This document shows positions 10,869 to 24,200 of a stretch of DNA of 64,000 nucleotides, one piece after another. The translations under genes were made by a program, and so were the position numbers. The stretch comes from Cymodocea nodosa (lineage: Eukaryota; Streptophyta; Magnoliopsida; Alismatales; Cymodoceaceae). The notes under the pieces are model-generated. The model was not told the DNA's origin. It ran no database searches and was given only the letters and a program-made list of their open reading frames with translations. Numbering within the stretch: position 1 is the first letter of the stretch; each line of letters opens with the position of its first letter. The DNA is taken from positions 1,632,001-1,696,000 of the forward strand of contig CM072336.1 in the NCBI GenBank assembly GCA_036874045.1. Reading direction: 5' to 3'.

Positions 10869-12467
10869 GAACCTTGCATATAGTAGGGGCCCATCTAGCC
10901 TATGTGACTTTTTAATTGGCACTTCAAACATAGCCTAATACAACCAAATGTGATAGTTCAGTTGAGAGTAGCGGTACTCGTAATTCCTATTCAGGATCTA
11001 ATCCTAGTTAATGAAAAAACCACTATTATTAGAAAAACAGAGCCTGGTTTACCTTATATTTGAGAACTCCACAGATAAACAAGGAAAGAAGCTAGACATC
11101 TCCTTGATCTCCATCTGCTTTACCACAAAAAAGCATTTTTTTAGAAAACAATCAACCCCCTCACCTTCAAAGACCTCATTCAAAATTTTGATCATTGATT
11201 TTGCTTCAACTATTACCACATTTTGGAAAACCTCGTGTTGTTGTCACCCTCTTTAAGCCAAAATTCCCTTGAAAGCAGTCATTAATGAATCAATCCCCTC
11301 AAGCTCCAATATACCCTTTAAGTCTATTTTGGTAAAAGCTTTCACCTCCCTTTGAAGATCAACGAGCCTTATCTTCCTCTTTCTTATCCAACCCTTGAAT
11401 GGCAGATAGGATATTCTTTTTTTGCTCTTTGCATGTCTTTGTGCAATTCTTCAATTGATAATTGGTTTCTTTAATCTTTTGTATTTATTAGATGTCTACA
11501 TATCAATACACCTATCATGGAATTACTTCTACGACTAGTTCCTAGGCTCCAGCTAGCTTGGACAAGTTCTTTGAAGCCCTCAACCCTTAAACAGCGAGAC
11601 CTACTCTAAAGGGCCTCTTCAATAATCTACCTTCATATTGATCAGTAGTGGAATGTGGTCTGACCCTACTCTTGCTAACCACTTGATCATCAAATGCACA
11701 TATTTCTCCTCCTAGTTTGTATCAGTTAAACATGGTCAATTTTGAATAGGATCACCTCTTTATGCATACTAGCACAGAGATGGCCTTCAATTGTAGTTAT
11801 ATCAGCTTCAATAAGTAGTAGAATTATGACGAGAAAGGACTCATGTTTAGTGATGTAGCCTCCACTAGAATGCCTTCTAAGGAACACATGTTGAAATCAC
11901 CTATCTCCAACTAAGGATAAAATCACTGCCACTTTTACATCTAATAGCTCCTTACTACAAGTTACCTTTGAGATTAGATCATGTGGACTATCAACCAAAG
12001 CAGATCCATTGTGAACCATTATCCATATTCTGAAAGAAAGTTGAGAATTGAAATAGAGAAGGAACACATCACAGAGTCTATTAGTGAGAACGTCTAACCA
12101 TTCCAAGTCATAATTCTGCCTCCTGAAGCTCGTATGGAAGGATGGATAAACATTGGATCCAAAATTCCACCTTGCAAACATCATAACGCAACACCATTAT
12201 CATTCTCCACTTTGACTCTAGGATTCCAAACAAAGAACTCCCATTAGTTTGCACCAATTCCCTCACCATTACTGTTCAGACTTTTCCCACAACATGTAAT
12301 GTTCTAGAACAAGGCCTTCATGGAACTTTTGTCAACCCCTCCTTGATGGCTTCTATTGACAAAGTGCCAACTTTCTCCTTGTCCAGTTTTCTCCAAGCAT
12401 CCTTAAAGTTATGTAGCTGACCTCCAAGGAAAAAGGCCTACAGTCCTAGATCTTGAGGCTGTAATGT

Positions 12468-12775
12468 TATCCAACCAAGCATGCTCCTTTCCTCTGACAG
12501 TCTGTGACTTTGACATTCTCTATAATTAAACTTCCTCAACTAACTTGGTGCAAATATTACCTTCTTCTGTAGCAGTGATGTCTCCTCAAGTGTTAACAAG
12601 TTTATCCAACCAAGCATGCTCCTTTCCTTTGACAGTGGATACCAAAAAGGATTTGAAGATGGGTAGAGGCATTGTGTGACTTTGACATTCTCTTTCGTTA
12701 AACTTCCTCAACTAACATGGTGTCAACATTGCCTTCTTCTGTAGAAGTGATGTCTCCTCAAGTGTTAACGAGTTT
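12468..12775. repeat. Imperfect tandem duplication with a 38-bp difference
   Basis: 12468-12602 and 12603-12775 both run from TATCCAACCAAGCATGCTCC to GTGTTAACRAGTTTA. The second copy contains about 38 extra bases after its GACAGT. No protein is recognised in either strand; it may be LINE 5' sequence. Confidence 0.75.
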
Positions 12776-12918
12776 ACCAGGCCCTGCTCCATTCCATCCT
12801 TAGAAGGTGAGGTCAAGCATGACACTGAGCCACCCATGCAGTTCACATGATCTTGTCTTCTAATTCAATTGGATTATTTTGCTGAGGAGTTTTAATCACT
12901 TTAAAGTATAAGATAGTT

Positions 12919-13038
12919 TTGGAACACAAGAGATAGGTGAAAGTAGAATAACCACATAAAAAAGATAAATATGACTTAACCAATGTGAGACTAAACCTAC
13001 AATACACAAATAACTTTAATACATTATTTTCTATAACA
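12919..13038 (-). repeat. 3' LTR of the short LTR element
   Basis: Begins TGTTATAGAAAATAATG on the minus strand directly after the polypurine tract at 13039-13050. It is about 37 bp shorter than the 5' LTR. Confidence 0.8.
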
Positions 13039-14410
13039 CTTCCCCTTAAACTGAAACATCTTACTTACAACAGACTCATACATAGATAAATTATAACAAA
13101 ATAAACAAGGAGATATATGACAGACAAATACTAATTAGAAGTAGCAATAATGTTATACAAGTAAGAAAAATGGTAAAACCCTAGTTAATCACACTTTAAT
13201 AACTGTAAACATTGACTTGTCATTGGCATCATTAAACACAGTCAACATATGAACACCCACATATACTAAGAGGTTGATTCATTATTGACATCATTAGACT
13301 CAATCAACATACAAATGTCTACATATACTAAGAGGCTTACACACATGCTTCTACAAATACTAATACAATTATCATCAACTATCTATTAAAGGTAATAGGA
13401 CAACACTATCTAACAATTAAGACTGATCTCATAAAGAATAAACAACTTTGACAAAGCAATATTACTGTAATATCAAGACTCATATCAAAAAGGTATAACT
13501 AATTAATTGAAGATTGATAATGGAGTATTAAACATTTCTTGTCTATCTTGTCATGTTTTTCCGTCATCGTTCATTGTTTTTTTCTTTTTTGTGTTTTTTT
13601 ATTTTCCACCATTTTTTTAAACATAATTTGTTTTAATTGTTTCTTCTCTCTCCCCTTCTTTTTGTTTCTTTTCTTTCTCTCCTTTTTTCTTTTTCTTTCT
13701 TTTCTTTCTCTCTCCCCTCTCCATGTTCCTTTTTTTCCAATCTTACGTGTGTCTCTTCCTACACCCTTGCCTCTCCTTCCTCTTCTTCATTTGTCCTCTT
13801 TCCACTTGAAAATCTAAATGGATTACAGTGGTGGCTCACAACTGTAAGGATAAGACTTTTGGAGAAGGAAAACCAATACTCAATGGATTGAAGATGTTTC
13901 TGTACTTGAAGAAGCTTGGGATGATTGACATCTTGTCCTCTTTTCAAGGAAATAGAATTCAATGATGACTTTCATGTGAGGATCACGAATGAAGAATACT
14001 TGAGTGACAAAAAATTGCAATCAAGATGGCACAATAGTGAGAGGGCTTGATGGCAGTAGGGGACTTGAGAGGAAAGAGTTTGGTGGCGGTGAACCTTGGT
14101 GCAAAAAGAAAAGAAAAAAAATAGGAGCAAGGAAAGAGGAGCAAGGGCGTGGTGACCAACGGTAGTGAAAAATCTAGGTAGATGGTAGGAGATGGAGGTA
14201 AGGCTTCTCCTCCTATTTTGTCGATGACAACAGGGTGGGATGGTGAACAATGGTTTGAATGGCCAGAGAAGACCAGCAAGGCTAGTTGTGGTGACTTAGA
14301 TAAGGATTGTTGGTAGTATTGGTTGAGAAGAAGGTGTGATTAGGATTTCTCTCCTCTCTACCTAGATCTCTTGTACTTTTTAGACTTTCAAAACCTAAGC
14401 TCTAGTACCA

Positions 14411-14567
14411 TGTTAGGATACAAGAAATAGATGGAGTGGAATGATTTCATAAATAAAAAAAGCTTTTATATATAGGGATTATATAAGGGAGATAAACATG
14501 ATTTAACCAATGTGAAACAAAATCCACAATACACAAATAACTCTAATACATTATTTTCTCTGATACA
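14411..14567 (-). repeat. 5' LTR of the short LTR element
   Basis: 157 bp, TG..CA ends on the minus strand, with the primer-binding site immediately after its last base. Confidence 0.8.
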
Positions 14568-14572
14568 TAGTT

Positions 14573-15270
14573 CCTTACTTGCAAAACATCTAATTTAGGT
14601 CAAGAAAATGTGCATTATACAAACAATGCTCTTTACAAGTTAATACAATGAAACCATTTGTGCACTAAATGATTTTGTTGATCATCCTTCTCAAATGGGT
14701 GCATTAAAATACAAACTTTTCCTCTACTCTCCCTGCCATAGAGCTATTTTACTCAAAGAAATGGTGGAAGAATGTCGAGAAGTTACAGTTTTGACTGTTT
14801 CCAAGGACACTCTATTTCCCCTCTTCCACTAGAAGAATTTTGGGTCAAGAAACACTATCATTGACTATTACTTTAAAAGGGTGACTAGTACAGGTGGCTT
14901 TCAAATCAAGGTTCTCTCTCTCAGACAGTTATAATGAAAATAAGATAGATAATGTATGTATAACATCTATTGTGGACCATATGCAGGTTCAATGTATGAG
15001 AGACCATATGAAAAGTTCCATCATCTTATTAGTTGTTACAACATGAATTTTAAAAACACAAATTTATAATCCGAAAAAAGATGATCAATAACATTTGATC
15101 CCCAAGGCTCAATAAATAAATAATGGCATGAATTTCATCTTTTTTTTTGCAATTCTACATCCTAAATTTGTCCATACTTGCATGGGACATATGGCACACA
15201 ACTCAGCTGATGCAATAATAAAAGAAACAAATATGGCATTGAAAAATTGATTGTGTATCTGAAAAATAAC
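14573..15270. other. Gap between LTR element and the TFB4 3' end
   Basis: No confident feature. It may contain the TFB4 3' UTR or a short terminal exon, but I could not place one. Confidence 0.4.
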
Positions 15271-18200
15271 TTACCCACAAGTTGAACACTTCTTGTGACG
15301 TTTGCAGAATATGGACAAGCAGACAGAACAGACGTACCCCACACTAATGGTTGTCTTATGGCAGAAACAACTGCAAGTATGGTATCCTGTCTGAGAACCC
15401 ATAGACGTGGAAAACAGAGAATGCAAAAGGAAGAATTCCTTGAATAAGAAGATATTCAAAAATACTTGGTTCACATGATTGTTGTCCATGCCACTTGAAA
15501 TCCAAAGAGAAAGCTAAGAAAAGAAGGATAATTTAAAATCATAATTCTTGTTATAAGGCTTAAAAAATTTATTAATTACCACTGAAATCCCTATGAGCTG
15601 GCTTTTAGGTGAGTGAGGCTTTTGGTTTGTAGGCTACTTGAGTTCAGCCCTGTTGTTTTTACAATGCAGTCTAGTTTAGCCATTTTTTATCTTACCTTTA
15701 ATGCATTGGATTCATGGTATGCATAAATTATGCAGAAACAGATATATATATCTGTTTTTGCTAATTTGGCAACTTTCAAAAATAATTCATGCCTATAGAT
15801 CATACATTGAGTATAATTAGTTTTTTCCATTCACTGCAGAATCATGTTCATTGTTCACAGATAGATAAGTTCTTGATCAACATTGTTGTTGTATGCATAT
15901 ACTTTAATTAAGGATAAAGCATGAGATTGGTTAATGGAAGACTAGCAGTACATGCAGTCCAATGTCATGTTAATGTGTTAATTAACTACCTAGAAATTTC
16001 TTTTCATGGTTCTCGGCCTAAGAGTTTTCTTTTTAATTCTTGGGATCAAGGATTTTTGAAAAGTTAAAGAATTGCACAAAGATTCTACATTATAGAAACT
16101 TTTGCGACTTAAATTTCCAGTTTAAGTTAAGCTGTCACTTATGGATTTTACTTTGTAAAAATTCTTGCAATTTTACATTCAGTTTTCAATTTCAATGATT
16201 AACTAAGGTTAATATACTCTCATATAACATCCTTTATTTTCTCATTTCAGTTTTACTGGGATTTTCAGTGGTGGATACTATTTAATGTGTAATTTTGTTT
16301 CTTAATAAAATTAAAAAATGTAATGTATTTAAAACTATTGAATAAGGGCTAATAAAGAAAAAGTAAAGCGTATGCCCTTTTGATTACACAAGTTTATCAG
16401 AAAGCGTACTAATCTTATTGATCTTGTGAAATATTAGATCTTTACCAAAGTAATCAATGCAAAAGGTAATCTCAAGATGACGTTACTTGAAAATGCCTGA
16501 GATAAGGGGCAAAAGGCAAGACAATAGTCCAATCGAAACAAGACAATAAATTATAAAAAAAGGGAATGTATATGTAACAAGACAATAATGATCTATTGAT
16601 TCAATTAGATGATAACATAATCAAATCTCATAAAAACTATAATCCATAAAAATCTATAATATTGATGTGGGCATGCTTTATATGTCTTCTAAAATTTAAT
16701 CATATTATACAATATTAAGTATCTAAAAAGTTCTAACAAATAAAGATGAAGTTATTAGTATATATAGCTTCTTTCATAGGTGGTGCTAGGGTACCAAGGT
16801 CTGATAGGGTCATACCTTGGAAGCCAGCGTTGCCTTGTTTTGATCAAGTAGATCTTCTGTCAGATCTGTTTAATTAAATATACCTATGTATGTATGTTGT
16901 TGTGTGTGTGTGTTACTATAAAGTTCAACATTTATGGTTAAAAACGTAAAAATAAAGCTAAACAAGATGCTCTAATTAGTCTTTGTGAAAATGAGCACAT
17001 TCATCACCTTGATCAAGGCATGTAAAAAATATGATTTTGTTTCTTTTATTTAAATGACCAACTTACCTAAGAATAAATCAATCACAACGTAAACAATTTC
17101 AAAATACAAAGACATTGATGATTATAACATATTAGTTTGAGCCTTTGTCTTTGATGATTTGTCATCGATCAAAAGATTTGAACTACAAATAAATTCATTA
17201 TGATATTTTATTTTGAAAGTAGGAGAAATAGGCCATCAATACTTAAAAACAAAGTTTTGATTAAGAATTCCAAATGTAAACTTTCATATGAATACTCTAA
17301 CTTTAAATTTTTTAATTATATATAAATTCATAAATTTAATTTGTGCCCCTGGTGACTTTAAATCAAAATAAAATGAGGTTAAGATATTACCTTTTCTTTA
17401 TGAGGTTTATTTAGGATATATGTTATAGAGTTCTTTTCTGTTACAAACACGAGCTTAAGATAATATTATTCTAAAATGCCATACTCCAAAATTGTATCCA
17501 AAGTTTGAGTATAAAGAAAAGAATTCAGAGAAACCAGTATGATTTAAATTGAAAGGGCTTACGAGGCACGAAAATCTACTCCCACAGGTTTTGGAAGTTG
17601 CAAGAAATTTCTTGATTGCAAGTCTGTTGCAAAAACCATCTGCAATATGAAAAATTTATAATACCAAACACAAGGTGAAAATGACTCAGCAGATTAGTGT
17701 TTATTCTCTCTCTCATCAAATTTTAGAAGATACTGATTTCCTTTTTCTTTCCACTTGTTTCCTCTACTTTGAGCAGAAAATAAGTTTGTTTCCCACGGAG
17801 GAAAAAAACTAAAATTTGTCCATATAAGAATTCCACCATTCCATCACATGTCAAGATGGCTCCAAGGACTACCAGCCTACAAGAATTACTCAGATTCTTC
17901 ATTTTTATTCAGAAACCATACATGAAGAATATTTGGACATATTGAATTCAACAACAGAAATCTGAAACTGTTTCTTCAGTAACATTAAGCCATTATCTTG
18001 AAAGTAGATCTTTCTTAGAAGTGATAGGCTGAATGAATGGAAGTCTCATTACACAGCAAGTTTATTTTTTGAAGAATAATTAGGAAAAAGATATTCCCTT
18101 GTAAAACTTTTTCAGTGCTAATCTTGAGCTAAATGAAATTCGTGTGTGGCAAAAGAAACATGGGGGCCTAGTTATTAAGGTGGGTGCCTAGACGCCAAGG

Positions 18201-21200
18201 TGTGAGAGGGGCATGCCTTGGAGGCCCACCACACCTTTCCTGAATCAAGTGGATTATCAGTCAGACTCTACAATCACCTCATATCAATGCATAAAAAATC
18301 ATCTAAAAGTGAGCATACATTCTTCTGATTTTATGGTTCTTTCATGTTTACACCATAATAATCACTTGAATAATCATTCCCATATTCATTGATGGGGATA
18401 ACCATGAAAGCAGGTCACTGAGGAAGAGTGCTTCATTTAATCTGCAATTTTCTGCATCAATTTCTTTTTTAATAGTGTTCCAAGAAAAAGGGGGTAGGAG
18501 TATGTGATTATGAATGATTATGGAATTGCACGGCAAAGAAACGTCAAACAATAAACTCTAAAAATTAGAACCTTTGGTGCCATGGCTCTCTATAATATGT
18601 TTGTTAAGATATTCACAAATAAAAAATTATGGAAAAGACCTCTCAACTCAAAGCACAATTTGAAAAACTCCAATAAAAAACAAGCTGGCATGAAAACATA
18701 CTGAGAGATATTGAAATAGTCCATCTAATTGTTGTGGCTTGAGATACACACCACCAGTAATATATGAAGCCTGCGAATTTGGCAACACATGATAAAATGT
18801 CAAAGGTGAATGCAGATCATATACCAATAAATCACAAATGATGATTGTATTCATGACACCTGTTGCAAGAATGCAGAATGCAGTCCCATGACACAAGAAT
18901 CTATGGGAACCTAAAAGGCAAGAAAGAAATTTGTGATGGAATATAGCCTCTCAAATTTTAAATTAAAAGACATACAAAAATTATTTTAGTATTCAAATTT
19001 AAAACTAGAAATTGTTGGAAGTTGAGATGCTGGATGTGCAAGCATGAAAAGAGGAAAAAAATCTACACATAACAGAGGTATTGATGTTTTCATCTATTCA
19101 TTGAGCATTATTTTCTCTCCATCTGTCATTTTTTTCAAGTTTTAGTCATTTATTGGATCCACTGATAGTCTTGTCGAGAGTGTTCCTCTAATAAGACTAG
19201 TTGATTTGCGAAGTACAAATGGAGGTGACTCACAAATATGGAATTAGAAGTTGAACACCCATTGTAGGTATATTACTGATGCCAGGGAACACAATTAACT
19301 CCTACACTTGAATCATCTTCAACTACAAATACAAATCCAACTTAATTGCTAGAGCCTCTGAGTTACCCATTACATTACAAAATGGTAAACAGATTTGCAC
19401 TGCATATTCTATTATCCATTTTGTATCTTATGATCTCCGAACACCATCTATTCAAGAATGTACGATGTCTGTTTTATCTGAGTTTATTCTTAAGAACTGC
19501 CAAGAAGCCTTACTAATACCACATCAAAAGGTAAAAATAGATGAAGAAATGTCAACTCTTACATTCTGAGGTACATAGGAATTGGTGTCCCAACCTGTGA
19601 ATGCTAGTATAGTCATTAGCATATGAATTTTCATTGTCAAGCATAAGTCTAATGGTATAGTGCCCAAGTACAAGGCAACACTTATTGCTTGTGACTTTAG
19701 CTAAACCTATGAGGTGGATTATGTAGAGACATTCTCACTAGTGTCAGGTTAATTTCAGTCTCTGTGCTTGTGTTAGTAACTATCAACTAGACGTGGAAGC
19801 TACATCAGTTGGATGTAAGGAGCATGTTTCTTTATGGTGACGTTATAGAACATGCACTGATGGAGCAAATCTTAGGATATGTTGCTTACAGAAAAGATTG
19901 AGTGTGCCATTTGAAGAAGACTATTTATGGCCTAACATAGAGTTCACGAGCTTTGTTCAAAATATTCAGCAAGGTGGTTAAATGGGAAGGCTTCAAGAGT
20001 TATGTTGCTGACCATTTAATATTCTATAGAAGTCTATAGCTAGATGTATCATTCTTATAGTTTACATAGATGACATATTGGTGACAATGATTTTCCAAGA
20101 ATTTCAAAACTTAGGATGCACTTTGTTACTAATGGTATGGGAAAGCTTTGATATCTCCTTTGTATCATGTTTGTCTACTCTAAGGGAAGAATGTTACCAT
20201 CCAAAAAAATATGCATTGGATTTGCTACAAGACGCAAGACTTTTAGGCTGTAAACTTGAGAGTATTCCCATAGATAGAACCTAAATTTTTGGGATGATAC
20301 TTGAAACACTTAGAGGACCCAGGGCATACAAGAGATTGATCAGCAAACTCATTTATTTGACAATTACTCAACTTGAGGTTATTTTTGTAGTTGCTTTACT
20401 TTTCCAATTCATGCATGAGCTTCAGGTAGTTCATTGGGAAGCTATTATCTGTGTACTTTCCAACATTAAAGGAGCCCTTGGGAAAGGCCTAGTCCATGGA
20501 AAACATGATCATCTCAAGATTAAGGCTTTTTTTGACTTTAACTAAGTAGAAGACAAGGGTAATAAGAAGTCCACTTTAGACTACTGCACTTATGTTGAGG
20601 AAAACCATTTGACTTTGTACAACAAATAAAAAAATGTGGTGTTTTGATCCAATGCTGAAGCTGCATATAGGGTTATGACCCAAACAATTTGTAAGATGAT
20701 GTAGATAATGTCCTTTTTGATGAACCTTATGTTTGATATTAAGACTCCTATGGGCATGCATTATGACAACTAAACTACCATATTTATTGCAAATAACCTC
20801 ACCTTTATGCAACAAGGAACGTTGAAGTTGATTGTCACTACATTAGTGATGTAGTGACGTGCAAAGTTATTTTTACACCTTACACTTAGTCTTCAAAGTA
20901 GCTAATACATGTATTCATCAAGGGCTTAGATGATGGGCTTTGGCAGAATTTACATTAAGTTGGACATGACTCATATACATATTCTAATTTAAGGGGGAGT
21001 ATTAGTGTCTATTATTATGTGATATTTATGTTTTATGTATTGTTAAGTAGTATGGTTGGGTTATTGCATATCTATTTAATATCCAACCCTATATGTATCT
21101 CTTGCAATCCCTTATTAGGGTTGAAGTAATGATAGAAGTTAGATTGAGCTTTCCTCTCTATATTATCATTGTCATCTTCTCTTTCATTTTTTCTGTTAGT

Positions 21201-24200
21201 AATTTATATTTTGCCAATGCTTTTGTGATATGAATAATCTATGTAATGCATGAGTCCATTGCGAGTTACACCAATAGTTCACTTTCATAAATACCTAAAA
21301 TGGTTTTCTTATTTTGTGGGACTAAAACAACTTCCAAAAAATATAATCTTACACAATCTTCTTATACCCTGATCAAAGTCTCATCACCATATAAACTATA
21401 ATTACAAAGTGATATAGCAGCAATCTGCAACAAGAATGTAGCAATCACATAAGTGCAGATGCTGAATATCAACATGATCTGACAGTCACCTGCAACTATG
21501 TCAGTGCAGTTGGCCTTGCTAATGTTTTAAAACATGTGAAACAAACATGACATAGGCTACATCTTTACACGTGTAATCAACACATGGGAATTTAAATGCA
21601 TAATAAAAGCACAGGATGAAGCTTGAAAATTATAAAATAAATATTAAGTAAACAATATATGACAGTCATAAAACATATTTCCACCCTAGATCACTTGATA
21701 TAAAGTTAAAATTCATGTAAGAACTGGAAGACATTCAAGAAAAATTAAACAAAAAAAGACTCTGTTACACATTTATAAAATACCAAAAATCAGATCGCAT
21801 AATTAATCTCAAAATAAATAAATAAATAAAAATAGAAAAAAGACAATGCCATTGTACAAACAATAATAATAGCAAGAATATTGCCAAAAGTAGCAAAAAA
21901 AAAAGGTAGAATGGTTATCATCAAACCCCATGTCAATGATTTATACCAATAAATATGCCAATTCTACTATTTCTTCTATGATTTGTCCCAAAAACATGAT
22001 ATGGATTGAACAATTTAATACTTAAGGTCTTAAAAAATAAGAAGAAACAAAAAAGAAGAACAGGGAAGGAGAACAAAATGTGCTTACTAGTTGTTTTTCT
22101 ATTTTAAGCACCTAGGTTAGATAGGTAACATGATGCACTTATAATATTTGGGTATATGGATCTATCATTTTTTAACATATTACACAGCAAGTCATGATAA
22201 AACTACGATCATGTAAATGCTTCACACGGCCATTTCAAATTGTGTACACAGAATCTGTGTAACAGGTCCTTTTTTTTTGAAATGAAATGATTTCATCAAT
22301 TATGCATGTAATTTTTTGTTTAACAGTTGAGTAAGTTGTGCTTTGAAACACTAGGCCCCATACAACACTTTGCTCCTACACACAGTTGTTTTACCTATTC
22401 TTCATAGCACAATTGAAATAAGAGCACAATGCCTAACTTGATTACATAAAGAGGCTCATCTCTTTTTTTTCTTCTTTGTCATTCCACAGTTATAGCTTTT
22501 TATCTTCTTAATTCTTTTTTTCTTTCAAAACTCCATCAAGGCATTTCATCTAGCTATCCAAAAGTCCTAAAAGTCTACCATGCAGATGGTAATATGGAAA
22601 TATTTTTGGGAGGTAATGTGGAAATATTTATTAGAAAGTACCATGTTAGTAGCAGATATCCTGCACTTAGTTTTTGACACTACAGAATTTGGAGGAAAGT
22701 TAATGACACAGTTTCTATTATAAGAAAGTGATTCAATATATTTTTGCAGGAAAGTTAATCATTCTTCATAAAATTGCTGTTAAATATGATCATTGTGCTA
22801 TGTCGCAAAGGCAGGCTTATGGATTTGTTTGGAGATGATTGGCTGTCCAACTTCCCAGTAACATGAAAAATATATATTTCCAATTAATAGATGCTAGAAA
22901 ATGTGAAGCTTCTATGACACCTCACACACATAAGAATTTCACAAACTTTGAAGGAATGGGTTTTTGAGCATACTGAGGAACGCTGAGCAGAGAATATTGC
23001 ATTCATCACAGCAACATATCTGTTGATGTACATTATTTAGAGTCAGACTAGTTAAACTGATCCAAATAAGCATATAAGATCAAATTCATACTGTTCTGGT
23101 CCATCTGGAGAACCTTGCAAACATAATATCTGCAAATTGAAGACATTTTGATTTTACTAACAGTGTAGATGAAAATTCTTTTAAGATAAAAAGACTAACG
23201 GAACAGGTTTCATAGAAATTTATTGTCAAAAGAAACATAGTCACTTTAAATAGAATATTTGATTGCTAACCATGTCAAAAAGTTAAAAAAATGTGCATTC
23301 AAATTTGAGTCTTGAATCTTGTGGCATCTTTGAATTTGTCAGTATAAATCACTGTCAATAACTGGATATCATAGTGTGTTTTAACAACTAGGCCCAATTT
23401 TTCTGCACAGGTACAAACTAAGTTGCTATATCAATAATCACATTGTATTGACACTAGGACAAATTCTAGAAAGTTATCTGACGATGGCTAAATTGCTGGT
23501 TTGCTTTCCATTCCAAAGAAGGCTCCAGGCTCAAGCCAATATAAATGTGTTAACTTATATTGCCACAATAGATTATCCATCTACTTCTAAACCCTCTTCC
23601 AAAAGGAAATTCTCAACAAATCATATGTTTATGCAAAGTTTCCATAAAAAACTACCAACAATCTAGAGCTTTAAGTTTAGATTTTTAGTTAAAAAACTGG
23701 AAATTAATGTATGGGACTCCCACCAATGTGGGGGTTTGAGGAAGGCTTAATCATACACAACTTTAACTCAACAAATGGAGATGTTCATTCTTAGAATTCA
23801 AACCTGTGACCCACAGGTCACGGTACGACCTTACCACTGCACCAAAGCTCATACTTTTTATGCTAGATTTTTACTCGAGAAAATTTCCTAGAATCAAAAC
23901 AGCAACTGATATTATGCAGCTCGGAAGACTAATCAAGGTGGCCTCCAGTATTGCCAAATTGACTTTATGCTTGCTATGACTAGGATGCACAAAGATGATT
24001 TGATGATAACATGCTAGTAAGATGTGTATAATTTGCACAACTAATGATGGTGTTCTTCATATAACGTCTTAAACGAGCATCAGGGACAATATTTGATAAA
24101 TTAATAAATATGAATCATTACTTAGATGACATGCATTTTTTTCATCTAATCATCCCACATGAAATGAATATGAGGTGATATTATGACACATACCAACTGA

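Larger units (their letters stand above)
9900..12300 (-). mobile_element. Degenerate L1-type LINE (endonuclease and reverse transcriptase remnants)
   Basis: On the minus strand, about 12290-11860 carries an L1 endonuclease remnant: REL.QTNGSSLFGILESKVEN near the start and a GDFNMCSLEG motif near 11900. Further down, 10390-10060 matches the N-terminal half of a LINE reverse transcriptase: FHPYQMTFIKAYNLMNGFVI, then a decayed KVD.KEFDD region, then GFPKKWLALMKIIFSSPKGS. Weak remnants of the FADD part may continue to about 9900. Frames are broken by many stops and shifts, and two insertions or duplications interrupt it (10463-10614 and 10682-10868). It is dead. The 5' end is not defined and may extend beyond the LTR element inserted at 12919. 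Confidence 0.75.
12919..14567 (-). mobile_element. Short non-autonomous LTR retrotransposon (complete structure)
   Basis: On the minus strand: 5' LTR 14567-14411, starting TGTATCAGAG and ending CCTAACA. It is followed at once by a primer-binding site at 14410-14399 (TGGTACTAGAGC, two changes from the initiator-Met type TGGTATCAGAGC). The 3' LTR is 13038-12919, preceded by the polypurine tract AAGGGGAAG. The LTRs share a long block containing AATACACAAATAACT and the 3' copy is shortened. TAGTT at 12914-12918 and 14568-14572 is a 5-bp target duplication. The internal 1.36 kb is purine-rich on the coding strand and shows no recognisable gag, protease, integrase or reverse transcriptase. Size and content fit a non-autonomous copia-like element. 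Confidence 0.85.

Noticed and set aside
13539-14279. ORFs of about 90-98 aa inside the short LTR element
   Set aside because: Pyrimidine-rich or purine-rich low-complexity translations with no gag or other domain.
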